Notes under the pieces: generated by a model
The model's input: the letters and a program-made list of their open reading frames with translations, nothing else
Database searches by the model: none
What the model was told of the DNA's origin: nothing
Made by a program: the position numbers and the translations under genes
Source: Pteria penguin
Lineage: Eukaryota; Mollusca; Bivalvia; Pterioida; Pteriidae
Reading direction: 5' to 3'
DNA: 64,000 bases
Assembly: GCA_035048485.1 (NCBI GenBank)
Contig: CM068586.1
Location: forward strand, 29,435,849 to 29,499,848
Shown here: positions 37,903-51,085 of the stretch, piece by piece
Numbering within the stretch: the first letter of the stretch is position 1
Layout: each line of letters opens with the position of its first letter

Positions 37903-37989
<87 letters not shown>
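37903..37989. repeat. (AT)n microsatellite
   Basis: About 43 AT repeats. Confidence 0.98.
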
Positions 37990-37990
<1 letters not shown>

Positions 37991-38282
37991 CAACATCAGT
38001 GAGTCGTATAGATGATAATTAAAAATGTATATAAATAAAGATTTTTTTTATATTATGAACACAAGATAAACTGTCTTGCACTAAGTGGTTCAGTAAGGAG
38101 TGCATCAAAAGAGCTCTAGAAATTAACATCAAACAGATAAATTCTTATACATGTAATACAAGCATCGTCTTATGTGATGTCATGAGGTTTAAGCGAAAGA
38201 AACAAATGGGGGGGTTGGGGTTGGTTTGCGAAATAAATAAACAATAAATTGTGATTTAAATTGTGTTAAAGGTTCTCAGTGC

Positions 38283-38285
<3 letters not shown>

Positions 38286-38329
<44 letters not shown>
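38286..38329. repeat. (AG)n microsatellite
   Basis: About 22 perfect AG units. Confidence 0.98.
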
Positions 38330-38424
38330 ATGTATATCTAATCAAATTTCATTCATAGTTCTAAATACATTACGTAGTATATTATACAGGGTACATAGAA
38401 TGTGTCACATTAACACATATTATC

Positions 38425-39006
38425 CTTCTGAGTAATATACAATAATGTAAGACTTATTATTGTATATATTGACCATTAGATAGTCTTAATCATGAACTGC
38501 ATCAAGTCATTGCCGCCACCATATTATTTTACTGAGTAATATACATCTATGTAAGACTTATTATTGTATATATATGATACTGATGATCTCGTATATCTTC
38601 TATAGTAATCACAAATGTCAAATGAATCGGCGTACGTTAACAATTGCAAGATTTGTGATCCTAAACTCGAAATTTGGATATCTCGAACTACGGATATCTC
38701 GAAGTATTTTCCACGGTCTCTCCGACTTCGAGATATCGAGGTTTGACTGTATTATTCTATTGAGTAATATTATTGTATATATTGACCATCAGTTAGTGTT
38801 AATCATGAATTGCACCAGCAGGTGCCGCCACAAGGATAAAAGTGGTGCTGACCTCAGACAATAACAAAGAAGACAATTCCATATCTTCAATATATTGACC
38901 ATCAGTTAGTGTTAATCATGAATTGCACCAGCAGGTGCCGCCACAAGGATAAAAGTGGTGCTGACATCAGACAATAACAAAGAAGACAATTCTATATCTT
39001 CAATAT
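38425..39006. repeat. 113-bp tandem duplication with older copies upstream
   Basis: 38781-38893 and 38894-39006 are nearly identical (ATTGACCATCAGTTAGTGTT to CTTCAATATA). A diverged relative starts at about 38466 (ATTGACCATTAGATAGT), and TGAGTAATATAC/GTAAGACTTATTATTGTATA also recurs at 38430 and 38533. The pogo-like fragment has inserted among these older copies. Confidence 0.9.
38645..38753. mobile_element. Fragment of pogo/Tigger-like MITE
   Basis: The right end, CGAGATATCGAGGTTTGACT followed by GTA, has the form of a pogo-type terminus (CAGT..AACCTCG on the other strand, next to TA). Inside are several ATATCTCGAA segments facing both ways. The matching left end is not found, so this is a fragment. 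Family assignment is from memory of terminal sequences. Confidence 0.45.
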
Positions 39007-39106
39007 AATGAGTGATACTTCAATATATTAGCAAAGTAGTGAAGTACAACGGACACGGCGCAACTCAGTAGAAGGTGTTTTTTCTCTGGACCAAGAGGTC
39101 TCAAGG

Positions 39107-39257
39107 TGGACTACCAAACACGCCATTTTAAAGTTTAGACTACCAAACATGCCATTTTCAAATTTGGACTACCAAACATGCCATTTTCAAGTTTGGACTA
39201 CCAAACACGAAATAAGTTTGAACTACCAAAAACGCCGTTTTCAACGTTTTCAGATAG
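39107..39257. repeat. 29-bp tandem repeat, about 5 copies
   Basis: GACTACCAAACATGCCATTT and TCAAGTTTG repeat with a few changes; one copy is shortened. Confidence 0.9.
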
Positions 39258-39271
39258 GTACAATGAACACC

Positions 39272-39400
39272 TAGGTCCAAAGTCATGGTAGTAGGTCCAA
39301 TGTCACGGTAGTAGGTAGGTCCAATGACACGTAGTAGATCCAATGTCACGGTAGTAGGTCAAATGGCAATGTAGTAGGTCCAATGTCACAGTAATAGGTA
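39272..39400. repeat. About 20-bp tandem repeat, about 6 copies
   Basis: Variants of GTCCAATGTCACGGTAGTAG follow one another with small insertions. Confidence 0.88.
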
Positions 39401-40535
39401 AAAGATCCTTAACGGCTTGGGGGGTGGGTCTGCTGTGTATATCGTTACGATAAATCGCCCAATAGAATACTGTAGCTAAATATACAAAGTAATATTTTTT
39501 TTTGCAACTGTCAATATTTCATTAGAAAAAAGAGAAGAGGATGGAAAAGTGGTGTTATACTCTTCTTATTTTGATGTATAATAATGGTGATTTGGTATCA
39601 TTCATAAACTGTCACGCAGTCAATTACTGACTAGGCCTTTTTCAAACTTCATATAATATCTATTTTTGTACCAAAATGATAAAAATATCCTTTCGTTATG
39701 AGAAAGACGAATAATTTTTGAAGAATTTGAATGGAACCACGTAGTAACGGCAGTGTCATCTTTAAATAAAAAAAAAAGGGGGGGGGGGGTGGGTGTTGTT
39801 GTTGTAAAGTCTTGCCATTGTCAACACGTAATCTACATTAAAATTCCTTGTATTTACATTTCCCCTTTTCCCACCTCTTTCTCTCCTTGCAGTACTTTGC
39901 AATCAAGTTGGCATATTTTGTTGTCTATTAGCCTTCTAATATCTACCATAGTCAATTATGTATACGTTTCCGGATGAATATAAATCTATACCTATGTTAT
40001 CTACAAATTAATACCTGGCCTCGAGCAAAGCTATCAAAATACATACATACAGGACGGAGATTTTTGACGAAAAAGGTTTAGCCTGTTTCGTGGTTATAAA
40101 TCGATTTTAATGTGTTGAACGTTTTCTTATAAGAACTCTAAATACATGTAGTATTTGCATAACGTCAAGAATATTTCGCTTGATGTTATTTGCGCTAATA
40201 TCTTGCTTCAGATTTATTCGCGAGGTGTAATTTTCACGAGACACCATATAACTCTACAATGTACATTTTGATGTATTTTCATAATTGGAATACAAATGGC
40301 GAAAATATTGTCTGGCGTGCAATGGTAATTTTGAATTACATCCATTTGATATACCAGCATAATAGAATAAAATTTCATAATTGTATAATATATTTATATA
40401 TGAAGGATAATTATATTTGAATCTTGTTACAAATTAGTGAATCAAAATAAATACTTTCAATATTCATTAACTTTATATCAACTACACTTACAATGATTGT
40501 ATTTCTAACAAATTTTGACTTATGGATCAACCAAG
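39401..40535. other. Single-copy AT-rich spacer
   Basis: A G-run (39779-39789) with GT triplets is present; nothing else is recognised. Confidence 0.5.
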
Positions 40536-41745
40536 CGGTAATGACTTAGTATGTAGATAGTATGTACGATACGATATGTGTGTGTGTTGACAGTATATAT
40601 GCTGCGACTTAGTATGATATGAAGTGATTTAGTATGAAGATGGTAAGTATGATGCGACTTGTATGCGACTTGTATGAATATAGTAAAATGTATGTATGAT
40701 GCGACTTAGTACGATATGAAGTGATTTAGTATGAAGATGGTAAGTATGATGCGACTTGTATGAATATAGTACAATGTATGTAGGATGCGACTTAGTACGA
40801 TATGAAGTGATTTAGTATGAAGTTGGTAAGTATGATGCGACTTGTATGAATATAGTACAATGTATGTATGATGCGACTTAGTATAATATGAAGTGATTTA
40901 GTATGTAGATGGTAAGTATGATGCAACTTGTATGAATTTAGTAAAATGTATGTATAATGCGACTTAGTATGATATGAAGTGATTTAGTATGAAGATGGTA
41001 AGTATGATGCGACTTGTATGAATATAGTACAATGTATGTATGATGCGACTTAGTACGATATGAAGTGATTTAGTATGAAGATGGTAAGTATGATGCGACT
41101 TGTATGAATATAGTACAATGTATGTATGATGCGACTTAGTACGATATGAAGTGATTTAGTATGAAGATGGTAAGTATGATGCGACTTGTATGAATATAGT
41201 ATAATGTATGTATGATGCGACTTAGTATGATATGAAGTGATTTAGTATGTAGATGGTAAGTATGATGCGACTTGTATGAATATAGTACAATGTATGTAGG
41301 ATGAGACTTAGTACGATATGAAGTGATTTAGTATGAAGATGGTAAGTATGATGCGACTTGTATTAATATAGTACAATGTATGTATGATGCGACTTAGTAT
41401 AATATGGAGTGATTTAGTATGTAGATGGTAAGTATGATGCGACTTGTATGAATTTAGTAAAATGTATGTATAATGCGACTTAGTACGATATGAAGTGATT
41501 TAGTATTAAGATGGTAAGTATGATGCGACTTGTATGAATATAGTACAGTGTATGTATGATGCGACTTAGTACGATATGAAGCGATTTAGTATGAAGATGG
41601 TAAGTATGATGCGACTTGTATGAATATAGTACAATGTATGTATGATGCGACTTAGTACGATATGAAGTGATTTAGTATGTACATGGTAAGTATGATGCGA
41701 CTTGTATGAATATAGTATAATGCATGCGACTTACTTAGTATGTAA
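40536..41745. repeat. 86-bp minisatellite, about 14 copies
   Basis: The unit contains TATGATGCGACTTAGTACGA, TATGAAGTGATTTAGTATGA and ATGCGACTTGTATGAATATA. Starts at 40701, 40787 and 40873 give the 86-bp period. Within the unit the ATGATGCGACTT core occurs twice, so it is itself a diverged dimer of about 43 bp. Confidence 0.95.
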
Positions 41746-41859
41746 ATAGTAAATATGATGAGCAGAGAGTTAGTATGTAGCGAGTTAGTATGAAGATATA
41801 GTAATGTGATGCGACTTGTATGTAGATAGTAAGCGTGATGAGGTCTATGATGATGGAAA

Positions 41860-43165
41860 TTAGTTTGAAATACAAAAAATGAAACAACTTATAATGATAT
41901 GACTCTGTATGAGGTAAGGTAAAATGGTATGATTCATAGTATAGTATGATGTTATTTGATATGAGAATGTAAGTATGCAGATTTGATATGTGAGACGATT
42001 GTTATGACGTGACTTCATAAGTATGTAGGTATGATATGTGAGAGACTTGTTATGACGTGACTTCATAAGTATGTAGGTATGATATGCAAGACGACTTGTT
42101 ATGACTGGACTTCATTAGTATGTAGGTATGATATATGAAACGACTTGTTATGACGTGACTTCATAAGAGGCCATTAAGTATGTAGGTATAATATGTGAGA
42201 CGACTTGTTATGACGGGACTTCATAAGTATGTAGGTATGATTTGTGAGACGACTTATCATGACGTGACTTCATAAATATGTAGGTATAATATGTAAGACG
42301 ACTTGTTATGACGGGACTTCATAAGTATGTAGGTATGATATGTAAGAAGACTTGTTATGACGTGACTTCATAAGTATGTAGGTATGATTTGTGAGACGAC
42401 TTATCATGACGTGACTTCATAAATATGTAGGTATAATATGTGAGACGACTTGTTATGACGGGACTTCATAAGTATGTAGGTATGATATGTAAGAAGACTT
42501 GTTATGACGTGACTTCACAGGTATGTAGGTATAATTTGTAAGACGACTTGCTATGACGTGACTTCATAAGTATGTAGGTATAATATGTAAGAAGACTTGT
42601 TATGACGTGACTTCATAAATATGTAGGTATGATATGTAAGAAGACTTGTTATGACGTGACTTCACAAGTATGTAGGTATAATTTGTAAGACGACTTGCTA
42701 TGACGTTACTTCATAAGTATGTAGGTATAATTTGTAAGACGACTTGCTATGACGTGACTTCATAAGTATGTAGGTATAATATGTAAGACGACTTGTTATG
42801 ACGTGACTTCATAAGTATGTAGGTATAATATGTAAGACGACTTGCTATGACGTGACTTCATAAGTATGTAGGTATAATATGTAAGACGACTTGCTATGAC
42901 GTGACTTCATAAGTATGTAGGTATAATATGTAAGAAGACTTGTTATGACGGGACTTCATAAGTATGTAGGTATAATATGTAAGAAGACTTGTTATAACGG
43001 GACTTCATAAGTATGTAGGTATGATATATGAGACGACTTGTTATGACGTGACTTCATAAGTATGTAGGTATGATATGTAAGGAAACTTGTTATAACGGGA
43101 CTTCATAAGTATGTAGGTATGATATATGAGACGACTTATCATGACGTGACTTCATAAGAAGCCAC
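41860..43165. repeat. 49-bp minisatellite, about 25 copies
   Basis: The unit has GTATGTAGGTATAATATGTA, AGACGACTTG and TTATGACGTGACTTCATAA. Left and right edges are diverged and grade into the neighbouring 86-bp and 56-bp arrays. Confidence 0.95.
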
Positions 43166-44630
43166 TGAGTATGTGCACACTTAATATGATGCTACTTGTT
43201 ACAAAGTAACTTCGTGTAAAGCTACTCAGATTGTATGTACCTATAATGAAATTACTTATTACACATCGTCCTAGGCTACTTAGTATGTAGGTACTTAATA
43301 TCATGTGACTTTTTACAATGTGACTGTGTGAGACTACTTAATATGTAGGGACTTTTATATGAGGTTACAACGTATGTAGGAACTTAATATGAAGTGACTT
43401 ATTGAAATGTGACTTTGTATTACGGTACTTAGTATGTAGGCACTTAGTATGAAATGACTTATTACAAGGTGACTTTGTGTTAAGGTAGTATGTAGGCACT
43501 AAATATGAAGTGACTTATTACAAGGTGACTTTGTATTACGTTGGTATGTAGGCACTAAATATGAAGTGACATATTACAAGGTGACCGTGTTACGGTAGTA
43601 TGTAGGCACTTAATATGAAGTGACTTATTACAAGGTGACTGTGTTACGGTGGTATGTAGGCACTTAATATGAAGTGACTTATTGTAGGTGACTTTGTATT
43701 ACGGTGGTATGTAGGCACTTAATATGAAGTGACTTATTACAAGGTGACTGTGTTACGGTGGTATGTAGGCACTTAATATGAAGTGACTTATTACAAGGTG
43801 ACTTTGTATTACGGTGGTATGTAGGCACTAAATATGAAGTGACTTATTACAAGGTGACTTTGTATTACGGTGGTATGTAGGCACTAAATATGAAGTGACT
43901 TATTACAAGGTGACTTTGTATTACGGTGGTATGTAGGCACTAAATATGAAATCACTTATTACAAGGTGACTTTGTATTACGGTGGTATGTAGGCACTAAA
44001 TATGAAGTGACTTATTACAAGGTGACTATGTTACGGTAGTATGTAGGCACTTAATATGAAGTGACTTATTACAAGGTGACTTTGTATTACGGTAGTATGT
44101 AAGCACTTAATATAAAGTGACTTATTACAAGTTGACTTTGTATTACGGTACTAAGTATGAAGGCACTTAATATGAAATGACTTACAATGTGACTGTATTA
44201 CGGTAGTATGTAGGTACTTAATATGAAGTGACTTATTGAAATCTGACTTTGTATTACGGTACTAAGTATGTAGGCACTTAGTATGAAATCACTTATTACA
44301 AGGTGACTTTGTGTTAAGGTAGTATGTAGGCACTAAATATGAAGTGAGTTATTACAATGTGACTTTGTAATACGGTACTAAGCAGGCACTTAATATGAAG
44401 TGACTTATTACAAGGTGACTTTGTGTTAAGGTTGTATCTAGGTACTTTATATGAAGTGACTTATTACAATTTGACTGTATTACGGTAGCATATAGGTACT
44501 AAATATGAAGTGACTTAGTGCAAGGTGACTTTGTGTTACGGTAGTATGTAGGTACTTAATATGAAGTGACTTATTGCAAGGTAACTTAGACCGAAACAGC
44601 GTAGTATATAGGTATGAAATATGGAGCGAC
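43166..44630. repeat. 52/56-bp minisatellite, about 26 copies
   Basis: The unit has GGTATGTAGGCACTAAATAT, GAAGTGACTTATTACAAGG and TGACTTTGTATTACGGT. A shorter type lacks four bases (GACTGTGTTACGGT). GTATGTAGG and TGACTT are shared with the 49-bp array, which suggests common descent. Confidence 0.94.
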
Positions 44631-44638
44631 CTATGACT

Positions 44639-44688
44639 AAGTGGTTGGTTGATTGTTGTTTACCTCGAAGCGACTCATAGAGTTAGGA
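44639..44688 (-). mobile_element. Possible SINE 3'-end remnant
   Basis: Read on the minus strand, TTCGAGGTAAACAACAATCA followed by ACCAACC resembles the 3' end of the SINE at 57741-58034 (GTTAAACAAAAATCAATCAA). Only the tail region is left. Confidence 0.35.
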
Positions 44689-46964
44689 CTTGGTTTAGGC
44701 CATATAGAAGTAAACGACTTAATACGAAAGAACTCCGTATAAGGTCACTCATTTAGTATAAGAGTAAAATTTTGCAAATAGAACAAAAAGTTTTAACGCA
44801 CTTGCAATGATTTAGACCGAACAGGTAAAGGTATTACAACTTAGTAGCACATTTAAAGCATAAGAGAGCCTGAATCAGTTATCAGATTATATAGTATAAA
44901 TCCCTTATCAGCAGTAGTAAGAATATAAGAGGAAGATACGGTTGAATAACGAGTAAAGTTTTTGTAGAAAGATCTGAAGAAGGGAAAAGAAGATTAAAAA
45001 GATTTGGTTTTAAGTGAAAGACCTTTTTGTTTTTAAGAGAGAAGTTTTTTCAAATGTTTTATGTTACCATTACAATATATTACTGTTTTGACATGTCATT
45101 TGTGTTGTTAAAGAATATATTGTAAATGTATTTTAAGCATTTATGACCTCCTTTCTCCATAATCAAGACTAGATATCTTGTATTGGGTATTGATTGTCTC
45201 CCTTGTTCTTTATTGATATCGAGGTACACAGGGAAGACACATAAGTAATGTTTTGTATGTAATAGATACTGTATCGGTTCCCTACAGACAATAGTATATT
45301 GTATGCTCACGTTTTCTGTTATTACTAGAAGTCTCTGGAGACGGTCAACTCGTCATGTTATCTGCCACAATATGTCCATAAGGTCATTCTGAAAACAATA
45401 TTTAAAAAGAAAATATTTAAATAGAATGAAGATATGTTTTAAAAAATGGAGCAGGAATTCATTTTTAAAAGCATTGGAATACACGTCTGTGTATGTAACA
45501 TTGCAATCTTTTTGTAGTAGTTTTTTCCTTGCTATCCCATAAAGAGCCCCTGGTGAATAGATATATTGGGAAATCTGATAGCAATACAAAAATGCGATAT
45601 CTCAAGGGACGCAAAATATAATCAAGTAGAAAACCTTCTTACGTAATACGGAGATAAAGTGACTTTGTTGGTCAAAAACACTGACCATGTTAATGGCCCG
45701 GATGAAGGAGTTATGCAACATTTGACATTTTATTGGGAATCGGGCCAGTTACCAAGTTATTTTGGAGGAGAAATGACATTCTTCGGTCAAAAGCCGAATA
45801 CTGTGTTTGTTTGAATGGTCGAGTTTTGCGCAGATAAGGAAGAATTTTTGTTGAAAAAGTTTAGCTTTGTTTATATTATCAACGAGGTTGCATAATGTAT
45901 GTCAAATAAAGGGAGATAAATGGTTGAATTAAATATAAGCCATGCTAGGGCGGTGGTTTAACTGTATGTACAGAGAACACGCCAGGGGATTTTTTTAATG
46001 CTAAACATTTTCCGGATTGATCCGATTATTCAGTTATTTAGATATGACAGATGAATTACGTATATTGATCACGAAATGGTTTTCATCATTTTTCCTTTCT
46101 TTCTCCATTTTACTTTGTTTTGTTTTTATTTGTTTCGGGTTTTTTTTTTGTTTTTGTTTTATTGTGGGTTTTTTGGGGGTAAAATATATTTTGCAATAAA
46201 TTATTTTCTTTTTTTGTTTGCAATATACGTAAATATTTAACGTTTTGAATTTAAACTTCCAATTATGTTTGATGTTAATAATTTCTGTCCGGAAAAAGTC
46301 ATGAAAATTTAATCTTTACTAAAATTATGAAAAATGACGTAGTCATATGGCAATATTTAACTTTAAGATTAATATTTTTAAAACATATATAATAAAACTT
46401 TCAAAATAAACTAAATTGAAATGAAATAAAATGAAATGAAAAAGATACACAGTCTTGTTTATATCACAATGAAAAATATACATAGATAAAGGAAGTGGAA
46501 TTGAATGTGTATTGTACGCCCACACGGGTCCGCTCTGATGAATTGGTTAGATATGTAATAAAAACTACAGTAGACTCATCTGCAGCTGTGTCAATGAAAT
46601 ATAACTGGTCAATCTGTGTATTGTAACATAAGGGCATAAAGGTCAAACAATACCAAACAGACTTATGCTTCAGACAAAAATGTCGCTTTCCATTATTTTA
46701 TTCGCTTTGAAGCAATACAATAGTTTTTCATTGACTGATTTTTTTTATGAATTATTTTTATATGATATAGTTTTATGTATTGTCTGTATCCTTTCATTTA
46801 TTGTTTACTATATACACCAGTAGATACATCTGTTTATATGAGACCGAAAGCGCTTCCGAAAGATTTGTTTGTTTCTTGTTCAACGTAATGCAAAGACTAC
46901 TGCACTTTCTATCTTATTCGTCTCCATCCAAAGGAAGAAAAATAATTCAAACTACAATGTTTAT
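44689..46964. other. Single-copy AT-rich region
   Basis: No exon is supported. ACTGACCA lies at 45680-45687 with TGGTCA 12 bp to its left. A T/G-rich low-complexity stretch lies at about 46082-46182. Confidence 0.5.
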
Positions 46965-47117
46965 TGTGAGGAACATCGAAGCCTTATGTATTGGAACGGA
47001 TTCAGCGATGAGGGATCTTTAATGTGTTGTCACCTTCCGGGATATTGGACCTTGTGGGGCTTGAACTTCGAAACTAATCCAAGCATCCTGTCGACTAAGC
47101 TACCCCGACTTGCCTCT
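46965..47117 (-). mobile_element. Diverged tRNA-derived SINE, minus strand
   Basis: The reverse complement reads GGGGTAGCTTAGTCGACAGG (A-box-like) and, about 30 bases later, GAAGTTCAAGCCCC (B-box-like). After about 35 bases comes CATTAAAGATCCCTCATCGC, which matches the central domain of the two better copies (GTTAAAGATCCCTCACTGC). The 3' part is lost. The overlapping plus-strand open frame is a by-product and is not called. Confidence 0.65.
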
Positions 47118-49104
47118 GAAATATTCTGTATTTATTTACTTACTTATTTACTTATTATATAGCTAGTGCTTAACGACTACGCAGATATTTATCAGGGTTT
47201 TCAAAAATCTTTTTTAAAATCCCTTCTTACTCGATTATTTCTCAATTGATTTCAAACCTCTTTTTGTATAATTATTACGAAATTAAGTATGAAAATATGA
47301 CGATGCTTTATCTTTTGATTACAGAGATTTTATCGAAATATTCCCAATCGATATGACCTTTCCTTCAATTTTGTTGATGACCATTGATTCACCCTTTAAC
47401 TTCTTCAAGGTGACCGCCACGATAACGTAACTTTTCATTTTCCGTCACATTTTCAACAATAGCTTGTAATTATTTCTAGGAAAATATGTTGCATAATTTA
47501 TCACCACACGAAAAGTCGCTTTAACACACACAACCAATAGTGGATCGCTCTGGTCAATCCGTGAGTAGCTGCAAGACAAAATTATATTATTAATGAAGGA
47601 CATTCACGTGAACCTAGTGTGGCATTGTAAATTAGAATTAATTATTATCCCAAACGTAAAATAATAGCATTGATTCGTGGATTACTCGTATAGAATTGAT
47701 GTTTTCAACGATATTTTCGCCCACTGAAATCAGCCAAATTCTGACCATAAACGATAAAGTATTCAGAATTTTTCTCTCCTAGGAGTTTCGCCATTTTAAA
47801 TATGAGTATTTCTACTGTCGAAAGCGTCATTATCGTCTACTTAGCATTGTCCTGTCTAAAATCTTACGGCCACATTAAAAATTTATACTTTTGATGGAAT
47901 TGATAAAATTTTATTGATAAAAATCCCATGGCTCATTTTGTTCCATTATATAGTGAAATATAATATTTGAAATATGTATGTTTGTTTCGGGCATTCTGTT
48001 AAAACAATCATGGGGGAATAATGTCGATCCTGGGGCGGATCACACATTCATCTTGGGAGGTTCTTTCCGAGCTAAAAGGGGTTTTATATTGAAGAAAAAT
48101 ATATATAAAAATATTGTGGGCGTTAGAAACAGTATTCAAGATTTTCAACTATCCTTTCTAATTCCTTGCCTCGTCCCTATAGTTATCTAAAATCATGAAT
48201 CCCCCCTCCCCTTGATCCTTTATTCTTATCTAGAAACAAGTTTGAGCTGAGAATGATTTTATTTGATCACATACATGTTTTGAGGTAGTCATTGCAATCA
48301 TAGTCATCACATATTATTTGGGAAAAATAACATATTCTACGCATGCGTCGACATTATCCTTCGCTTTCCCATGAGTGAAGTGGAAAACTCCAATAAAAGA
48401 TAATTTGATTTGAGCGAAAAATAGGTTGGTGTGTGACATAATACCCACAGTGGTCACCTAAGCTTTACAAAGGCAAAATATTAATGTGATGAACGCTGGT
48501 GTTAGACTGACCACTGGTCACTGCCTAATCAATTTTTCAATTCTCCAGAGTCCAGGACAATATATTACTTTTGTCACATCTCATTTGAGATGTCATTCGA
48601 GAATTCCAACAACATTCAGTTAGAATTTACTGCATTCAACATCTCGTTGAATAAATATTTCGTTACTAAACAATTCATTGCCTCAAATTTTTTCTACAAT
48701 AAATCATGCAAATCACGAAAACAAATTCAATTTACATACGTTTTTCATAGTTGTTCCTACCTCTTGAAATGTAGACGTTAAAGAGAGACACACAAACGAG
48801 GGTTTTCCTTTTTTTTCTTTTGGGTTTTTTTTTTCTTTTCTTTTTTTTTTTTCTTTCTTTCTTTTTTTTTTTTTGCAAATTTCGGAATGGAGTTATATCA
48901 ATCATCTCTATAGAAAGATTACTATTCTGAAAAAAAGCAAAGAAAAACTGAGGGAACAACAACAATGTCGATTTCAATATATATCAAGAGCACTTAAGAG
49001 TACAGCCATTTACCTATAATTCAATTATGTAGGTCAAATGAGCTGGTCAGCCGGTTCATAAAATACGTTAGAAAAGGGTTTTATCCTATTTCCGTGATTT
49101 CAAA

Positions 49105-49296
49105 TCAAATTCCACTCAGGTCGACTCTATTTGTTCTTTCTAATGGCCGAAAAATTGTTATTGACAATGATGCTAATGTCCATTTCTTGTCTAATGGACC
49201 ATGATTAAATACGTGGTCAATTTCTTTTATTATGCGATCTTTCTCCCGCCGCAAAACGTTTTCCATGTCCGCTGTTTTTGTCCGCCTAGATCCCAT
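49105..49296 (-). CDS. Weak candidate small ORF or exon
   Basis: An ATG at 49296 opens 63 codons with a charged, complex composition (start MGSRRTKTADMENVLRREKD) and no low-complexity bias, ending at a TGA. An in-frame TAA lies about 12 codons upstream. The first 35 residues would form a charged helix. No domain, signal peptide, clear splice sites or neighbours support it, so it may be accidental. Confidence 0.15.
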   Translation of the reverse strand: MGSRRTKTADMENVLRREKDRIIKEIDHVFNHGPLDKKWTLASLSITIFRPLERTNRVDLSGI

Positions 49297-51072
49297 CTGG
49301 GTATGACGTAATACAGCTGTATACCCTTAGAGATACTCACAATGATATAACATCAGATAGCAATACGAAAATTACTTTTTAATCAATAATATCGAAATCT
49401 GGATTTAGTTTAGTGATTTACAACAAAAGATGAGAAAAGAAAAGAAGAAAAAAGTAAAATAAAAAACTAAAACATTTCAAGTTTTGTTCGTATTTTAGTT
49501 TCCAATGAAAACCTGCGTTTTCAGAGATAAAGTAGGAGATAAGTCCGTTGGATTGGAAAAAAGGAAATAGGTGTTATAATAATATTAATATTGGCTAGTC
49601 GTTACTACAGTATATAAAATCAGAAATAACGACAGAAAAAAAAAGAAAGAAAGAAAGAAAGAAAGCGAGAGAGAGAATGCTGTATGAAATGGGTTATGTT
49701 ATAATATAATAAACGACTACAATCAAATTGCTTTACAAATACACGGACGAGGAAAGAAATTAAAGTAGCGCCCGGATCAATTAAACTGAAAATCTCCCAT
49801 GTAAGATGCGCTTCTATCAAGAATCGCCTTTCATCAAGTCCCTTCAATTTCACATCTTATTTTAGTCTCTAATAGGCCCCACTTGGCGCCCCTATCTTTT
49901 CCACAGCATCTTTTCTAATTTTGCACATCATTTTTTTCAGAGGATGAGCTGACCTATGGTCAAACTGACCCAGGACAAGATAATGCGTTACACCAGATAT
50001 CTTTTTTGGGGGCTGGGTCTGAAACTGACGAAGAACATCTGAAACAGACAACTGTCGCTGTCAATCAAAAGATTCCTACCGCAACGACAATAAAAAGGTA
50101 ATTTGCCATCGTCCGCAGCTTAATTCTATTGGTCTTTTTATGATAATGGAAGAAGGAAGGAGTGTTTTTGTTTTCTGTCGATTGCTTGTAGGAATCGCAT
50201 GAAGCGAGTTGGTTTAAACATAGAATATAAACATTGGGCTTCGAAATAAACATCTTACACCAAACGCTTAAATCTAGTCAGCAGCTGAAAAATAAATATT
50301 ACAGCACTCGTTTTATTCAAAAGTATTTATTTGAGGTTGGAAGTGTTTTTATAATATTTTTTTTAAAAAATTATATATTTTTAGATTTTATAATTATGAA
50401 TAAGGAATTAGAGAATATCTAGCTATTTTTATCGGCGCCAGTGAAAAAGTGAAATCAAATTCTAAAGGTTTAAATGCTACATTCGATGTAATATGATCGG
50501 GGACTGTTAGTCATTTTTTAAATGCCGAAACTGGCTGCAGAAGCTAAAACTGACCATAAAATTTCAGGGCACATGTCAGAGCTTTACAATAGACAAATGT
50601 CACCGTGGGTCAAACACTGAAAAACCAAAGGGTTAAAGGGCAGGTGTTTTGCTTTGATTAAATGAAAATACAGATAGATTAAATTGCACGGAGGTCAGAT
50701 TTTTGAAGACTCTTTTGTTGATGGCTTGACCACTCGTGCGGCAGGTTATAGACGGATGAGTGGACATTGTCCGAAGTGTCCGTGACTGACCATTGCACGT
50801 TTTTCATGCATTTTGATTACGGGGAGGGGTTTACCAGATGTCAGCTAAGCCATTTTCAGACTGGTACTTTTCATGGTGGTATACACATCATTTCACTGAA
50901 CGTAACATCGGTTGACCAGTACATAAATCTCATCTTAACTTATTTAATATTCTGCCGTTTGGACATTTACACACAACATATACTAGATGTATTTACGCTT
51001 TTATAGAAGTACCACTTATGAGGCTAGGAAATCCTTAATCCGTAGTACGCAAGCGATCGAAGTGATTCAATT

Positions 51073-51085
51073 TGACCTTTGACCC
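51073..51085 (-). promoter_or_regulatory. DR1 nuclear-receptor response element
   Basis: The minus strand reads GGGTCAAAGGTCA, two AGGTCA-type half-sites spaced by one base. This is the classic site for RXR heterodimers, COUP-TF and HNF4-like receptors. The match is close to consensus (GGGTCA/AGGTCA); use in vivo is unproven. Confidence 0.45.

Noticed and set aside
49869..50051. 60-codon minus-strand frame of complex composition
   Set aside because: No splice sites, conservation evidence or neighbours; chance cannot be excluded and the support is weaker than for the three listed candidates.
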